A stretch of DNA of 59,102 nt from Allobacillus saliphilus (GTDB lineage: Bacteria; Bacillota; Bacilli; Bacillales; Alkalibacillaceae), in contig NZ_JAGSIE010000025.1 of NCBI RefSeq assembly GCF_018138385.1, positions 1 to 59,102 on the forward strand, given 5' to 3'. Under the pieces are notes generated by a model. The model searched no databases and had not been told where the DNA came from. It was given only the letters and a program-made list of their open reading frames with translations. The position numbers were made by a program, and so were the translations under genes. Positions 1-8,684 of the stretch are shown here, in pieces. How positions within the stretch are numbered: position 1 is the stretch's first letter; every line of letters starts with the position of its first letter.

Positions 1-71
1 ACTATGTGCTTACCGCTACCAGGTCACACTCGGGACTTTCACCCGTTAGAATTCACCCATGCCGGGCAAAC
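1..71 (-). mobile_element. 5' end of a group IIC-like intron, cut by window edge
   Basis: Read on the minus strand, position 71 leftwards begins GTTTGCCCGGCATGGGTG and continues with AACGGGTGAAAGTCCCGA. This closely resembles, from memory, the 5' end of bacterial class C group II introns such as the Oceanobacillus iheyensis one (GUGUGCCCGGCAUGGGUG, then AGGGUGAGAGUCCCGAA). The intron starts right after the T-tract of the racE terminator and points the same way as racE. Known class C introns insert downstream of intrinsic terminators, so the site fits. Most of the ribozyme and any reverse transcriptase ORF lie outside the window, so completeness is unknown. Confidence 0.82.
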
Positions 72-99
72 TAAAGAAAACTTGGCAATTTACCAAGTT
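72..99 (-). terminator. racE intrinsic terminator
   Basis: On the minus strand the stem AACTTGG/CCAAGTT is followed by TTTTCTTT. The racE stop codon (90-92) lies in the loop. The group IIC intron begins directly after the T-tract. Confidence 0.75.
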
Positions 100-908
100 C
101 TTTGTTCGTTTACTTGTACCTTTGCAAGGTGAATATGAGCAAATTGACTTAATAATGCACTTAATTTCTCAAATGATTGGATTTCTTTCGTCGTATAGAT
201 AATCGGTTCTACAGGTGCATCCATTGGCTCATGCAGAGTGTTTGTATAAGCTAATATCGATCTTACTTCAGTTGCTGTTTCCAGTGCAGAGGACAAAACC
301 GTTACATGATCGCCAACTACTTCTTCAATGATGTCTTGAATAATAGGATAATGTGTACACCCAAGAATCAGCGTATCCATTTTGGCTTTATCTTGAAAGG
401 GTTGCAAGCTCTCTTTTACGATTTTTTTAACTGCTTCGCCAGTGACATTTCCGTTTTCAATCATCGGAACAAATTTTGGACACGCTACACTCAACGATTC
501 AATAGCCGGATTTAATATTTTCAGTGTATTTGCATAGGCGTCGCTTTTAACGGTATTCGTTGTTCCGATGACCCCAACCGCATTCGTTTTTGTTGATTGA
601 ACGGCCGCACGTGCTCCTGGTTCAATTACACCAATCACAGGAATGGATAATTTATCTCGTAAGTCATCTAATAAAATTGCTGTAGCTGTATTACAAGCAA
701 TGACTAGTAATTTAATATCATGCTGGGTTAAATAGTTGACTAATTCCCACGTGTATTGAACGACTTGTTCTTCTGTTTTTGTCCCATATGGACATCTTAA
801 TGTGTCTCCTAAGTATATAAATTGTTCATCTGGCAATTGACGATGTAATTCTGTTAATACAGTCAAACCGCCTATTCCTGAGTCAATTACCCCTATTGGT
901 TTATTCAT
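90..908 (-). CDS. racE: Glutamate racemase
   Basis: This 272-aa cytosolic enzyme interconverts L- and D-glutamate and so supplies D-Glu for peptidoglycan. The two catalytic cysteines are visible: C72 in ACNTAT and C184 in GCTHYP. The Asp-Ser pair at 9-10 and the substrate-loop motif GDTLRCPYG (34-42) are also present. Length is normal for the Asp/Glu racemase family. An AGAGAGG ribosome site precedes the ATG. It lies 26 bp downstream of the marR gene, as with racE and ysmB in B. subtilis, so the two probably share a transcript. The stop codon is inside the terminator loop. MurI is the equivalent name. Confidence 0.95.
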   Translation of the reverse strand: MNKPIGVIDSGIGGLTVLTELHRQLPDEQFIYLGDTLRCPYGTKTEEQVVQYTWELVNYLTQHDIKLLVIACNTATAILLDDLRDKLSIPVIGVIEPGARAAVQSTKTNAVGVIGTTNTVKSDAYANTLKILNPAIESLSVACPKFVPMIENGNVTGEAVKKIVKESLQPFQDKAKMDTLILGCTHYPIIQDIIEEVVGDHVTVLSSALETATEVRSILAYTNTLHEPMDAPVEPIIYTTKEIQSFEKLSALLSQFAHIHLAKVQVNEQRTW

Positions 909-934
909 TCTAGTTGCCTCTCTCTAGTATAGGA

Positions 935-1390
935 TTAATTTTGTTGTTCATGATCAATCATGACTTTGTATAACTGAGCCATGGAGTCATGTAGACAGTC
1001 GAATTCATCTTTTGAATGAGTTAATAAGATCTCTGACAAATAATCTTGTCGTTTTTGAATCACTTCAGTAATAATGTCTTTTCCCTTATCTAATAAATGT
1101 ATTCGTACAACGCGACGATCTTTTGGGTCTCTAATTCGAACAATCAATTCATTTTTCTCCATTCGATCGACTAAATCCGTTGTTGTACTGAAAGCTAAAT
1201 ACATTTTCTTGGAGAGTTCACCAATCGTTAAATCGCCCAGTTCTCTTAACCATTGAAGGGCAATAAATTGTGGTGGTGTAATGGGATAGTTATTAAGAAT
1301 CTCTCTTCCACGTTGTTTAACGATGTGTGATATGTATCGCAAACTTTTTTCCATCTCCATAATTTTTTGAGCATGCTCTGTCGAATTCAC
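935..1390 (-). CDS. MarR-family transcriptional regulator (YsmB-like)
   Basis: A 151-aa winged-helix DNA-binding protein. The MarR core runs over about residues 30-120, with ITPPQFIALQWL, the recognition region LSKKMYLAFSTTTDLVDRME and the wing RDPKDRRVVRI. It matches the position of ysmB between racE and gerE in B. subtilis. The start is GTG, chosen because an AGGAGG site lies 7 nt upstream; there is no nearer ATG. The ligand and target genes cannot be read from the sequence. I find no dyad in its own upstream region convincing enough to call an operator. Confidence 0.88.
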   Translation of the reverse strand: MNSTEHAQKIMEMEKSLRYISHIVKQRGREILNNYPITPPQFIALQWLRELGDLTIGELSKKMYLAFSTTTDLVDRMEKNELIVRIRDPKDRRVVRIHLLDKGKDIITEVIQKRQDYLSEILLTHSKDEFDCLHDSMAQLYKVMIDHEQQN

Positions 1391-1611
1391 ACAATCTCCT
1401 CCTGTCCGACTGCTCCATATAACTATTTTCAGTGTTTTTTATCCAAAATTCAAGTCTAAATGTACAAAACATCATTTTAAACGTATATAAGAGTTAATAT
1501 CAGTATATAAAATAAAAATTTGATTAGTAATGAACTCTTTTTATTATTTTATGCATTTTCAATGAAATGGTCATCATATCTCTTCTTAAAATTCGTTGGA
1601 TGGGTGTTGGG
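1391..1611. other. AT-rich gene-free spacer upstream of marR
   Basis: This stretch holds the marR ribosome site and very AT-rich sequence that must include the marR promoter. Several weak -10-like hexamers exist and I cannot choose among them. No ORF or RNA gene is visible. The 21-bp array follows at 1612. Confidence 0.5.
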
Positions 1612-1808
1612 TAGGCGGCTCTCTAATCTTGTGGGGCGTGTTAAATGATTTTATCGGGTGGTTGAAACGCTGTGTCAAGCGGTTGGAACGCTTTGTCGAG
1701 CGGTTGGAACGCTTTGTCGGGCGGCTTAAACGTTCTGTCGAGTGGTTGGAACGCTTTGTCGGGCGGTTGGAACGCTTTGTCAGGCGGCTAGACCGCTTTG
1801 TCGGGCAT
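1612..1808. repeat. 21-bp tandem repeat array A
   Basis: Seven clear units of exactly 21 bp occupy 1656-1802, with two more degenerate units to the left. A unit reads GGGCGGTTGG followed by AACGCTTTGTC. Units differ by a few substitutions but no indels. Because 21 is divisible by 3, both strands stay open across the array and give false ORFs of a 7-residue repeat. It lies about 150 bp downstream of the gerE terminator. The unit is shared, with 15 of 21 positions identical between consensuses, with the array at 8685. Confidence 0.9.
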
Positions 1809-1952
1809 GGAAACACTGAGTCTCGTGGCAGTCAGCATTCAATACACTACTCTCAATCGCGAAATCTAATTAAAACCATAATTAACTTTCTTCAAATGAA
1901 CCCGTTCAACCAGCTAGTTTCGTCAAACAAGTTTAAATATAGAATAGCAATC

Positions 1953-1988
1953 AAAAACAAAACAATAAACCGGCAATTATGCCGGTTT
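1953..1988 (-). terminator. gerE intrinsic terminator
   Basis: The minus strand shows the stem AAACCGGC/GCCGGTTT with a short loop, then TTGTTTTG. The gerE stop codon overlaps the base of the stem. Confidence 0.8.
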
Positions 1989-2211
1989 ACAATTTGATCT
2001 CTCCGATGCGGATTAACTCGACAACGGCTTGAGATCGCCCCTTAACTTGAAGTTTTTGAATCGTATTCGAAATATGATTTCTGACCGTTTTTTCAGAAAT
2101 GAATAGCTGTTCTGCAATTTCTTTTGTTGTCCGATCCTGGACTAACAGCTCAAAAACTTCTCTTTCTCTTTTGGTTAATATATTACTGGCTCGATATTTG
2201 TCATTATTCAA
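1987..2211 (-). CDS. gerE: Spore-coat/germination regulator GerE (LuxR-type HTH)
   Basis: A 74-aa protein consisting almost wholly of a LuxR/GerE helix-turn-helix: LTKREREVFELLVQ, then TTKEIAEQLFISEKTVRNHI, ending in GRSQAVVELIRIGEI. In B. subtilis GerE is the last mother-cell regulator and tunes coat genes with sigma-K. Length equals the B. subtilis protein. The start is TTG, picked because a GGAGGGG site sits 7 nt upstream and no ATG or GTG fits. A sigma-K-like promoter lies upstream (2278-2305). It is the only gene of its transcript, ended by its own hairpin. Confidence 0.93.
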   Translation of the reverse strand: MNNDKYRASNILTKREREVFELLVQDRTTKEIAEQLFISEKTVRNHISNTIQKLQVKGRSQAVVELIRIGEIKL

Positions 2212-2277
2212 GCGGCAACCCCTCCTCTGTGTAAGAAGTGAGCTACTTCTTCATCTGAGGAAATAAACTAGTCATCA

Positions 2278-2305
2278 TACTTTATGAATAAGAAGGGGTT
2301 TCTGT
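2278..2305 (-). promoter_or_regulatory. Putative sigma-K promoter of gerE
   Basis: On the minus strand, ACA is followed after 16 nt by CATAAAGTA, which fits the sigma-K pattern (AC in the -35, then CATANNNTA). It lies about 70 nt upstream of gerE, which is sigma-K dependent in B. subtilis. Confidence 0.6.
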
Positions 2306-2337
2306 TCGTAATTCTTATAATATATGCTCTTATACGG

Positions 2338-2790
2338 TTAATCTTTTGTTGATTCAATAATTTTTAATTGTTCTTCAGAAAACGGAGTTGATTTGCCTGT
2401 TTTTGCGTTAATTTGAACGACACGGCCTCTTCCAGTCAGACAAATATCACCCTTTTCGTCAGTAGCCATATAATGAATATCCATGGAACTGCGACCTAGT
2501 TGTTGGATCTTACAATATAGTTTAATGGTTTGACCAAAATACATTTGTTTCAAATAGTCACATTGTAAATCACTGACCACTGGTACATTTTCTACAGAAC
2601 CGGTCAGTTCTCCAAAAATCTTATGTTCTTCAATGAATGATGTTCTTGCTTCTTCAAAATAAATAAACGTAGACACGTTGTTCACATGACCAAACATATC
2701 TGTTTCTGAAAAACGAACTTTAATGGGAATGTAATAAGTAAACTCTTTTTTCCATTCTTCAAAGTTTGGAATATAGGAAATTTGTTTCAT
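2338..2790 (-). CDS. Acyl-CoA thioesterase, hot-dog fold (YsmA-like)
   Basis: A 150-aa 4-hydroxybenzoyl-CoA thioesterase-like protein. The signature VRFSETDMFGHVNN (25-38) carries the conserved Asp31 and His35, and the N-terminal strand-helix pattern is that of a single hot-dog domain. It probably hydrolyses acyl-CoA in the cytosol; the chain length is not predictable. It sits between sdhB and gerE like B. subtilis ysmA. A near-consensus FadR operator lies 32-49 bp upstream of the start, which suggests it is controlled with fatty-acid degradation. Confidence 0.87.
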   Translation of the reverse strand: MKQISYIPNFEEWKKEFTYYIPIKVRFSETDMFGHVNNVSTFIYFEEARTSFIEEHKIFGELTGSVENVPVVSDLQCDYLKQMYFGQTIKLYCKIQQLGRSSMDIHYMATDEKGDICLTGRGRVVQINAKTGKSTPFSEEQLKIIESTKD

Positions 2791-2821
2791 TAATTTTTAC
2801 ACCTCATTTAATGATTTTACT

Positions 2822-2839
2822 AAAATGAATACTCATTCA
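2822..2839 (-). promoter_or_regulatory. Putative FadR operator upstream of the thioesterase gene
   Basis: The minus strand reads TGAATGAGTATTCATTTT. Compared with the B. subtilis FadR box TGAATGAnTAnTCATTCA, only the last two bases differ. It is placed between the sdhB terminator and the thioesterase start, where it could block transcription. Confidence 0.65.
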
Positions 2840-2862
2840 GTTCTATTAAAAAATATAATGGT

Positions 2863-2894
2863 AGAAAAAAGGCCAACAAAATAAATTGTTGGCC
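2863..2894 (-). terminator. sdhCAB intrinsic terminator
   Basis: The minus strand shows GGGCCAACAA/TTTTGTTGGCC forming a stem, followed by TTTTTTC, just after the sdhB stop. Confidence 0.85.
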
Positions 2895-2906
2895 CTTCCT
2901 TCACCA

Positions 2907-3674
2907 TTAGTTGTGATAGTCACTTCCGAAGAAGCTCTTGAAAGAATGAATAGTAGCTTCACGGTTCACAGCTGCAATAGAAGTAGTCAAAGGAATTCCT
3001 TTTGGACAAACTTTTACGCAGTTTTGTGAGTTCCCACAGTCTTGAAGTCCGCCTTCTGTTAACAATGCATCCATGCGTTCAGCTTTATGCATCTCGCCTG
3101 TTGGATGAGCGTTGAATAAACGAACTTGAGATAATGGAGCAGGCCCAATGAAATCATTACGATCATTCACATTTGGACAAGCTTCTAAGCAAACACCACA
3201 AGTCATACATTTTGATAATTCGTATGCCCATTGACGCTTACTTTCAGCCATTCGTGGCCCTGGTCCTAAGTCGTATGTGCCATCAATCGGTACCCATGCT
3301 TTAACCTTTTTCAAGGAGTCAAACATACGGCTACGATCGACTGCCAAGTCACGTACAACAGGGAATGTTGTCATTGGTGCTAATTTAATTGGTTGTTCCA
3401 GCTTATCGACTAGTGCAGTACAAGATTGTTGTGGTTTTCCATTGATGACCATGGAACACGCACCACAAACCTCTTCTAAACAACCCATTTCCCAAAATAC
3501 AGGTGTTGTTTTTTCACCTTTAGCATTCACAGGGTTTCTTCTGATTTCCATTAAAGCTGAAATTACGTTCATATTTTCACGATATGGAACTTCGAATTCT
3601 TCCTCATACGGCTTACCATCTGGATCATCTTGACGGGTAATGATCAACTTAATTGATTTCTTTTCTTCCGCCAT
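2907..3674 (-). CDS. sdhB: Succinate dehydrogenase iron-sulfur subunit
   Basis: A 255-aa peripheral subunit that carries electrons from the flavoprotein to the membrane anchor. The three cluster sites are visible: a plant-type [2Fe-2S] set at C65, C70, C73 and C85; CMTCGVC followed by C166 in the ferredoxin-like half; and C213, C219 and C223 for the remaining ligands. Length matches Gram-positive SdhB. It is last of the sdhC-sdhA-sdhB operon, 40 bp after sdhA, and is followed by a clear terminator. Confidence 0.96.
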   Translation of the reverse strand: MAEEKKSIKLIITRQDDPDGKPYEEEFEVPYRENMNVISALMEIRRNPVNAKGEKTTPVFWEMGCLEEVCGACSMVINGKPQQSCTALVDKLEQPIKLAPMTTFPVVRDLAVDRSRMFDSLKKVKAWVPIDGTYDLGPGPRMAESKRQWAYELSKCMTCGVCLEACPNVNDRNDFIGPAPLSQVRLFNAHPTGEMHKAERMDALLTEGGLQDCGNSQNCVKVCPKGIPLTTSIAAVNREATIHSFKSFFGSDYHN

Positions 3675-3714
3675 TTTGAATTACCCCCTCTTCCATTTTG
3701 TAGTCCGTTCGACC

Positions 3715-5466
3715 TTACGATTTTGAGTAGTCACGTTTACGTGGCTCAATATAGGAAACATCTACTTCTTCATAAGAAAATTCTGGGGCATTTGTTTCTG
3801 GATTATAAGTAGCTTTAGTCGTTTTCAACCATTCTTCGTCATTACGCTCAGGGAATTCTGGTTTATAATGCGCTCCACGACTTTCGTTACGGTTATACGC
3901 TCCGATAGTGATTACACGTGCTAATTGTAACATATGATCCAACTGACGGATAAACATTGCTGTTTGGTTACTCCAACGGCTTGTATCATTGATGTTAATG
4001 TTTTTGGCACGTTCCATCAACTCTTGAATCTTCTTATCTGTTTCAAGTAGCTTGTCATTTTCACGAACAACAGTTACGTTTGCTGTCATCCACTCACCAA
4101 GTTCACGGTGAATATCATACGCATTTTCTGTACCCGTCGTCATGTTCATAATTTCATCAAAATAATCTTGCTCTTCTTTCAACTTCGCATCAAATAACTG
4201 AGAGCTCTGATCTGCTGCCAATGAATCTAATCCATTGATGTAATCAACTGCGTTTGGTCCAGCAACCATACCGCCATAGATACATGAAAGTAAGGAGTTT
4301 GCGCCTAAGCGGTTAGCACCGTGAATTGTAAAGTCACATTCACCGGCTGCAAATACACCAGGGATATTCGTCATTTGATCATCGCTCACCCATAGTCCAC
4401 CCATTGAATAGTGAACAGCTGGGAAAATCTTCATTGGTACTTTACGAGGGTCTTCGCCAACGAATTTCTCGTAAATTTCAATAATTCCACCTAATTTAAC
4501 ATCTAGCTCTTTCGGATCTTTATGTGATAAATCAAGGTAAACCATGTTCTCGCCATTGATTCCAAGTTTTTGGTTTACGCAAACGTCAAAGATTTCGCGT
4601 GTCGCAATATCACGTGGAACCAGGTTACCATAAGCAGGGTATTTCTCTTCAAGGAAATACCATGGTTTTCCGTCTTTATATGTCCATACACGACCACCTT
4701 CACCACGAGCTGATTCACTCATTAAGCGAAGCTTGTCGTCTCCTGGAATTGCTGTTGGGTGAATTTGAATAAACTCACCGTTTGCATAATGTGCACCATG
4801 TAAGTATAAGCTAGTTGCGGCTGAACCAGTGTTAATGACAGAGTTGGTGGATTTACCAAAGATAATTCCAGGTCCTCCTGTTGCCATAATGGTAGCATCC
4901 GCTTTGAATACTTTGATTTCGTGGGACTGGATATTTTGAGCAACAATTCCTCTTGAAACACCATTCTCATCAATGACAGGTGACAAGAAGTCCCATCCTT
5001 CATATTTAGTCACGAGTCCGTTGACTTCATGTCGACGAACTTGCTCATCTAATGCATACATTAATTGTTGACCTGTTGTTGCGCCGGCAAAAGCTGTACG
5101 GTGATGTTGTGTTCCTCCAAAACGACGGAAATCCAACAAACCTTCTGGCGTACGGTTAAACATAACGCCCATACGGTCCATCATATGTATGATGCTTGGT
5201 GCTGCTTCACACATATCTTTAACCGGTTTTTGGTTTGCCAAGAAATCTCCACCATATACTGTATCGTCAAAGTGAATTGCTGGAGAATCTCCTTCACCTT
5301 TCGTGTCTACTGCACCGTTGATACCGCCTTGCGCACAAACAGAGTGGGAGCGTTTTACTGGAACAAGCGAAATCAAATCAACATGCACGCCTGCTTCAGC
5401 AGCTTTAATTGTAGCCATCAAGCCAGCTAAACCACCGCCAACAATAACGATATTTTTATTACTCAT
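3715..5466 (-). CDS. sdhA: Succinate dehydrogenase flavoprotein subunit
   Basis: This 583-aa subunit oxidises succinate to fumarate and holds covalent FAD. It has an N-terminal dinucleotide motif GGGLAGL (10-16), the FAD-linking His41 in SHSVCAQGG, the substrate-binding HPTA (236-239) and the catalytic RGEGG (254-258). The N-terminal FAD domain, capping domain and C-terminal helical region are all complete. It is the middle gene of sdhCAB, with a 41-bp gap after sdhC. Confidence 0.97.
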   Translation of the reverse strand: MSNKNIVIVGGGLAGLMATIKAAEAGVHVDLISLVPVKRSHSVCAQGGINGAVDTKGEGDSPAIHFDDTVYGGDFLANQKPVKDMCEAAPSIIHMMDRMGVMFNRTPEGLLDFRRFGGTQHHRTAFAGATTGQQLMYALDEQVRRHEVNGLVTKYEGWDFLSPVIDENGVSRGIVAQNIQSHEIKVFKADATIMATGGPGIIFGKSTNSVINTGSAATSLYLHGAHYANGEFIQIHPTAIPGDDKLRLMSESARGEGGRVWTYKDGKPWYFLEEKYPAYGNLVPRDIATREIFDVCVNQKLGINGENMVYLDLSHKDPKELDVKLGGIIEIYEKFVGEDPRKVPMKIFPAVHYSMGGLWVSDDQMTNIPGVFAAGECDFTIHGANRLGANSLLSCIYGGMVAGPNAVDYINGLDSLAADQSSQLFDAKLKEEQDYFDEIMNMTTGTENAYDIHRELGEWMTANVTVVRENDKLLETDKKIQELMERAKNININDTSRWSNQTAMFIRQLDHMLQLARVITIGAYNRNESRGAHYKPEFPERNDEEWLKTTKATYNPETNAPEFSYEEVDVSYIEPRKRDYSKS

Positions 5467-5507
5467 TGTGTTTGTTTCACTCCCTTATTATTGAACAGTT
5501 TAACGTG

Positions 5508-6128
5508 TTATGAAGCAAATGCGATTAGTGACGCGATTCCCATATAACCGAAAACGACAAATACGACTAGAACGACGTATGTCATAATCTTTTGGGATCT
5601 TGGTGTAATGATCAATCCCCAAGTAACAAAGAAAGACCATAGTCCATTCGCAAAGTGGAATACTGCTGAAAGGACACCAATTACATAGAACCAAAACATG
5701 AATGGTGATGATAAGATGCTCGCCATCATATCAAAGTTCACTTCAGTACCATAAATTGCGTTTGCTAAGCGTGTTTCCCAAACGTGCCATCCGATAAAAA
5801 TAAGTGTAATGATTCCTGTAAGTCGTTGAAGCATGAACATCCAGTTACGGAACCACCCATACCTTCCTAGATTCATCTCAGATACAAAAGCGATATACAC
5901 CCCATAAATTCCGTGGAAAAGAATCGGGATATAAATTAGCCCAAATTCCAAGACGATCCGAAGTGGCAAATTTTCCATAAAACCAGCAGCTGTATTAAAA
6001 GCTTCTTCACTATACGTGGAGAAGTGGTTGACTACCAAGTGCTGCATTAAAAATAAGCCAATTGGAATGACACCTAGCAATGAATGCAATCTACGCAAAT
6101 TGTATTCGCGTTTTTCCTGATCCGCCAT
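5508..6128 (-). CDS. sdhC: Succinate dehydrogenase cytochrome b558 subunit
   Basis: A 206-aa membrane anchor with five hydrophobic segments, as in the single-anchor Bacillus type (B. subtilis SdhC is a di-haem, five-helix protein reducing menaquinone). Candidate haem-ligand histidines occur in the first two helices (LHSLLG, QHLVVNHF) and later (FHGIYG, WHVWET, FHFANGLWSF). It is first in the sdh operon and is preceded by a consensus sigma-A promoter about 80 nt upstream. An AGGGGGG-type ribosome site lies upstream of the ATG. Confidence 0.95.
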   Translation of the reverse strand: MADQEKREYNLRRLHSLLGVIPIGLFLMQHLVVNHFSTYSEEAFNTAAGFMENLPLRIVLEFGLIYIPILFHGIYGVYIAFVSEMNLGRYGWFRNWMFMLQRLTGIITLIFIGWHVWETRLANAIYGTEVNFDMMASILSSPFMFWFYVIGVLSAVFHFANGLWSFFVTWGLIITPRSQKIMTYVVLVVFVVFGYMGIASLIAFAS

Positions 6129-6209
6129 GTGTTACCCCCCTCATCTGATGAAAAATTGTTTTGAAAGAGTTTTCATACGACTCCCTAATAAAGTTACATG
6201 ACAAGTTCA

Positions 6210-6238
6210 ATTGTACTTCTAGGATGAAAAAGCGTCAA
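6210..6238 (-). promoter_or_regulatory. Sigma-A promoter of sdhCAB
   Basis: The minus strand has TTGACG, 17 nt, then TACAAT. The -35 directly adjoins the T-tract of the uvrC terminator, so the two transcription units are packed without a spacer. I see no CcpA cre site overlapping it. Confidence 0.8.
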
Positions 6239-6239
6239 G

Positions 6240-6275
6240 AAAACTTGTCATTATTTTGACATGTAACGACAAGTT
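6240..6275 (-). terminator. uvrC intrinsic terminator
   Basis: On the minus strand AACTTGTC pairs with GACAAGTT across an 18-nt AT-rich loop, then TTTTCTT. The stem overlaps the uvrC stop codon, and the tail runs into the sdh -35. Confidence 0.65.
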
Positions 6276-8085
6276 AATTGTCCTCTTCTTCCAATTCCAA
6301 TTCCATGTTCTCTTGCTGAATATAATAATGACGAATATTTTCAGCAATATGATCGGGGATTCCAAGCTTTGTAAACGCTTCTTTTTCAGCTTGCTTAATT
6401 TTATCAATCGAACCAAAATGCTGTAACAACATCCGTTTTCTCTTTGGCCCAATTCCTTCAATTTCATCCAGACTAGACTGAATCGTCGACTTCCCTCTTA
6501 CCTTACGATGAAATGTAATCGCAAAACGGTGAACTTCATCTTGGATACGCTGAATCAAGTAAAACGGTTGTTCATTTCGTTTGAGGGGTACCGGTTCAGG
6601 TGGATTCCCATATAATAATTCACTCGTTTTATGCTTGTCGTTTTTCGCAATTCCGCATAAAGGGATGCTCAAGCCTAACTCGTCTTCTAGTACGTCTAAA
6701 GCAGCCGACATCTGACCTTTTCCGCCGTCCACTAAAATTAAATCTGGAAGCGGTAATTTATCTTTCAACACGCGTGTATACCTTCTCCGAACGACTTCTC
6801 GCATTGTTTCATAATCATCCGGTTTTTCGACTGTTTTCACTTTGTATTTACGATAATCACTTTTTTTCGGTCGTCCGTCAATAAACGTAACCATTGCAGA
6901 TACAGGATCTGTACCTTGAATATTGGAGTTGTCGAACGCTTCAATTCGATGTGGTGTTTCAATATTCAAGTATTCACCGAGCTCTTCGACAGCTTTAATC
7001 GTTCGATTTTCATCTTGTTCGATTAAAGAAAATTTCTCTTGTAAAGCAATTTGCGCATTTTCCATAGCCAAATCAGCAAGCTTTTTCTTCTGCCCTCTAA
7101 ATGGTGTCTTTGCTCGGACATCTAAATATTCACCAATTAAATCGGCATCAGTACCAATCGGAAGATAAATTTCTTTCGGTTTTATATGATTTGAATGGGA
7201 ATAAAATCGTGCAATATAACTAGTAAATGCTTCATCTGGATCTGTATAAAACGGAAATAAAGAAACATCACGTTCGATTAACTTCCCTTGTCGAATAAAG
7301 AATACTTGGATACACATCCAACCTTTATCGTATGCGTAGCCAAAAACATCTCTCTCCGTTAAGTCACCTAACTGCATCGTCTGCTTTTCCATGACCGATT
7401 CAATATGATCAATTAAATCACGGTATTCCTTCGCTTTTTCGAAGTCCAGGTTTTCAGAGAATGCATGCATTTTTTCTTTCAGTTCTTGCTTAATTTCTTT
7501 ATGGCCGCCATTCAAAAATGTAGTGATTTTTTGGACAATTTCTTGGTTTGTTTCTTTACTAACCGGTAATTCACATGGACCTAAACATTGATTGATATGA
7601 TAATACAAACAAACTTTTTTTGGCATGACATTACATTTCCGGAGTGGATAGAGTCGGTCTAAGAGTTTTTTCGTTTCTCTTGCTGCATAAACGTTTGTGT
7701 AGGGACCAAAGTATTTCCCTTTATCCTTCTTTACTTTTCGTGTCACGATCAATCGAGGGTGTTGTTCATTTGTAATTTTTAAAAATGGATACGACTTATC
7801 ATCTTTTAGCATGACGTTATACTTCGGGTCATACTTTTTTACTAAGTTCATCTCTAGAATCAAAGCTTCCATTTCAGAAGATGTAACGATATATTCAAAG
7901 TCGACGATTTCATTTACAAGCCGCTGGGTCTTCAAATCATGTGCTCCGGTAAAATACGAGCGCACACGATTTTTAAGTAGTTTGGATTTCCCTACGTAAA
8001 TGACTTCATCTTTATTGTTTTTCATTAAGTAGCATCCCGGCTTATCTGGAAGGACGGCTAACTTTTCTTGAATATTTTTATGCAT
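6274..8085 (-). CDS. uvrC: Excinuclease ABC subunit C
   Basis: A 603-aa nucleotide-excision-repair nuclease that makes both incisions around a UvrB-bound lesion. It has the GIY-YIG domain at 13-90 (PGCYLMKN, then [10 protein letters not shown]-like [10 protein letters not shown]), a UVR coiled-coil motif at about 203-232 that contacts UvrB, an RNase H-like endonuclease half with EAFDNSN and DGGKGQ, and C-terminal helix-hairpin-helices ([13 protein letters not shown]). Length is normal. It sits between trxA and sdhC; lysC and yslB, which separate them in B. subtilis, are absent. Confidence 0.96.
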   Translation of the reverse strand: MHKNIQEKLAVLPDKPGCYLMKNNKDEVIYVGKSKLLKNRVRSYFTGAHDLKTQRLVNEIVDFEYIVTSSEMEALILEMNLVKKYDPKYNVMLKDDKSYPFLKITNEQHPRLIVTRKVKKDKGKYFGPYTNVYAARETKKLLDRLYPLRKCNVMPKKVCLYYHINQCLGPCELPVSKETNQEIVQKITTFLNGGHKEIKQELKEKMHAFSENLDFEKAKEYRDLIDHIESVMEKQTMQLGDLTERDVFGYAYDKGWMCIQVFFIRQGKLIERDVSLFPFYTDPDEAFTSYIARFYSHSNHIKPKEIYLPIGTDADLIGEYLDVRAKTPFRGQKKKLADLAMENAQIALQEKFSLIEQDENRTIKAVEELGEYLNIETPHRIEAFDNSNIQGTDPVSAMVTFIDGRPKKSDYRKYKVKTVEKPDDYETMREVVRRRYTRVLKDKLPLPDLILVDGGKGQMSAALDVLEDELGLSIPLCGIAKNDKHKTSELLYGNPPEPVPLKRNEQPFYLIQRIQDEVHRFAITFHRKVRGKSTIQSSLDEIEGIGPKRKRMLLQHFGSIDKIKQAEKEAFTKLGIPDHIAENIRHYYIQQENMELELEEEDN

Positions 8086-8131
8086 ATATGTACACCTCGA
8101 TCAGTTTCTTTGTTCCTAGAGGAAGCATGTT

Positions 8132-8170
8132 AAAAAAGGCAAGAGCTAACTCAATGAGTCAGCCCTTACC
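8132..8170 (-). terminator. trxA intrinsic terminator
   Basis: The minus strand has a long stem, GGTAAGGGCTGACTCA with GAGTTAGCTCTTGCC, followed by TTTTTT. Confidence 0.88.
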
Positions 8171-8177
8171 CTATGAT

Positions 8178-8492
8178 TTATGCATTTTTTGTAACGAATT
8201 CTTTTAAAGCATCTTTTGGTTGGTAACCATGTGCTTGATCTACTTGCTCACCGTCTTTAAATAGAATCAACGTTGGAATACTCATGACACCAAATTTTTG
8301 AGCTGTTTCTTGGTTTTCATCAACATCAAGTTTGACGATTTTTACCTCATCTCCCATTTCGGAGTCTAACTCTTCCAATACAGGAGCGATCATTTTACAT
8401 GGACCACACCAAGTAGCCCAAAAGTCTACTAGCACGGTACCTTCAGATACTTCTTCGTTAAATGTTTGATCAGTTGCATTTACAATAGCCAT
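8178..8492 (-). CDS. trxA: Thioredoxin
   Basis: A 104-aa cytosolic disulfide reductase. The active site WCGPC places the redox cysteines at 29 and 32, the cis-proline loop is MSIPTLILF, and the fold is complete without extensions. A strong TTAGGAGG site precedes the ATG. A TATACT -10 lies about 45 nt upstream, but its -35 is poor, so I leave the promoter uncalled. It is flanked by the etfA terminator and array on one side and its own terminator on the other, so it is probably monocistronic. Confidence 0.96.
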   Translation of the reverse strand: MAIVNATDQTFNEEVSEGTVLVDFWATWCGPCKMIAPVLEELDSEMGDEVKIVKLDVDENQETAQKFGVMSIPTLILFKDGEQVDQAHGYQPKDALKEFVTKNA

Positions 8493-8684
8493 TTTCTATT
8501 CCTCCTAACATTTCAAATTCAAACTAAGTATATCATGGCGTTATTCATTACTTCCAATACTTTGTTTATAAGTCGTCTGTGTGCATGTGTAAACGGTGAC
8601 TAGTAGTTATTTTTACTGGAATTAGTAAAATGAAGTCTGATTGGGAGAGTAGCCTAAAAAGCTAGGAAGCTTGATTATTTTGTC

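Noticed and set aside
1586-1997. Open frames on both strands across the 1.7-kb array that would encode 7-residue repeat proteins
   Set aside because: A 21-bp period keeps all frames phased, so both strands are open by arithmetic. There are no convincing ribosome sites, and the units vary as DNA, not as protein.
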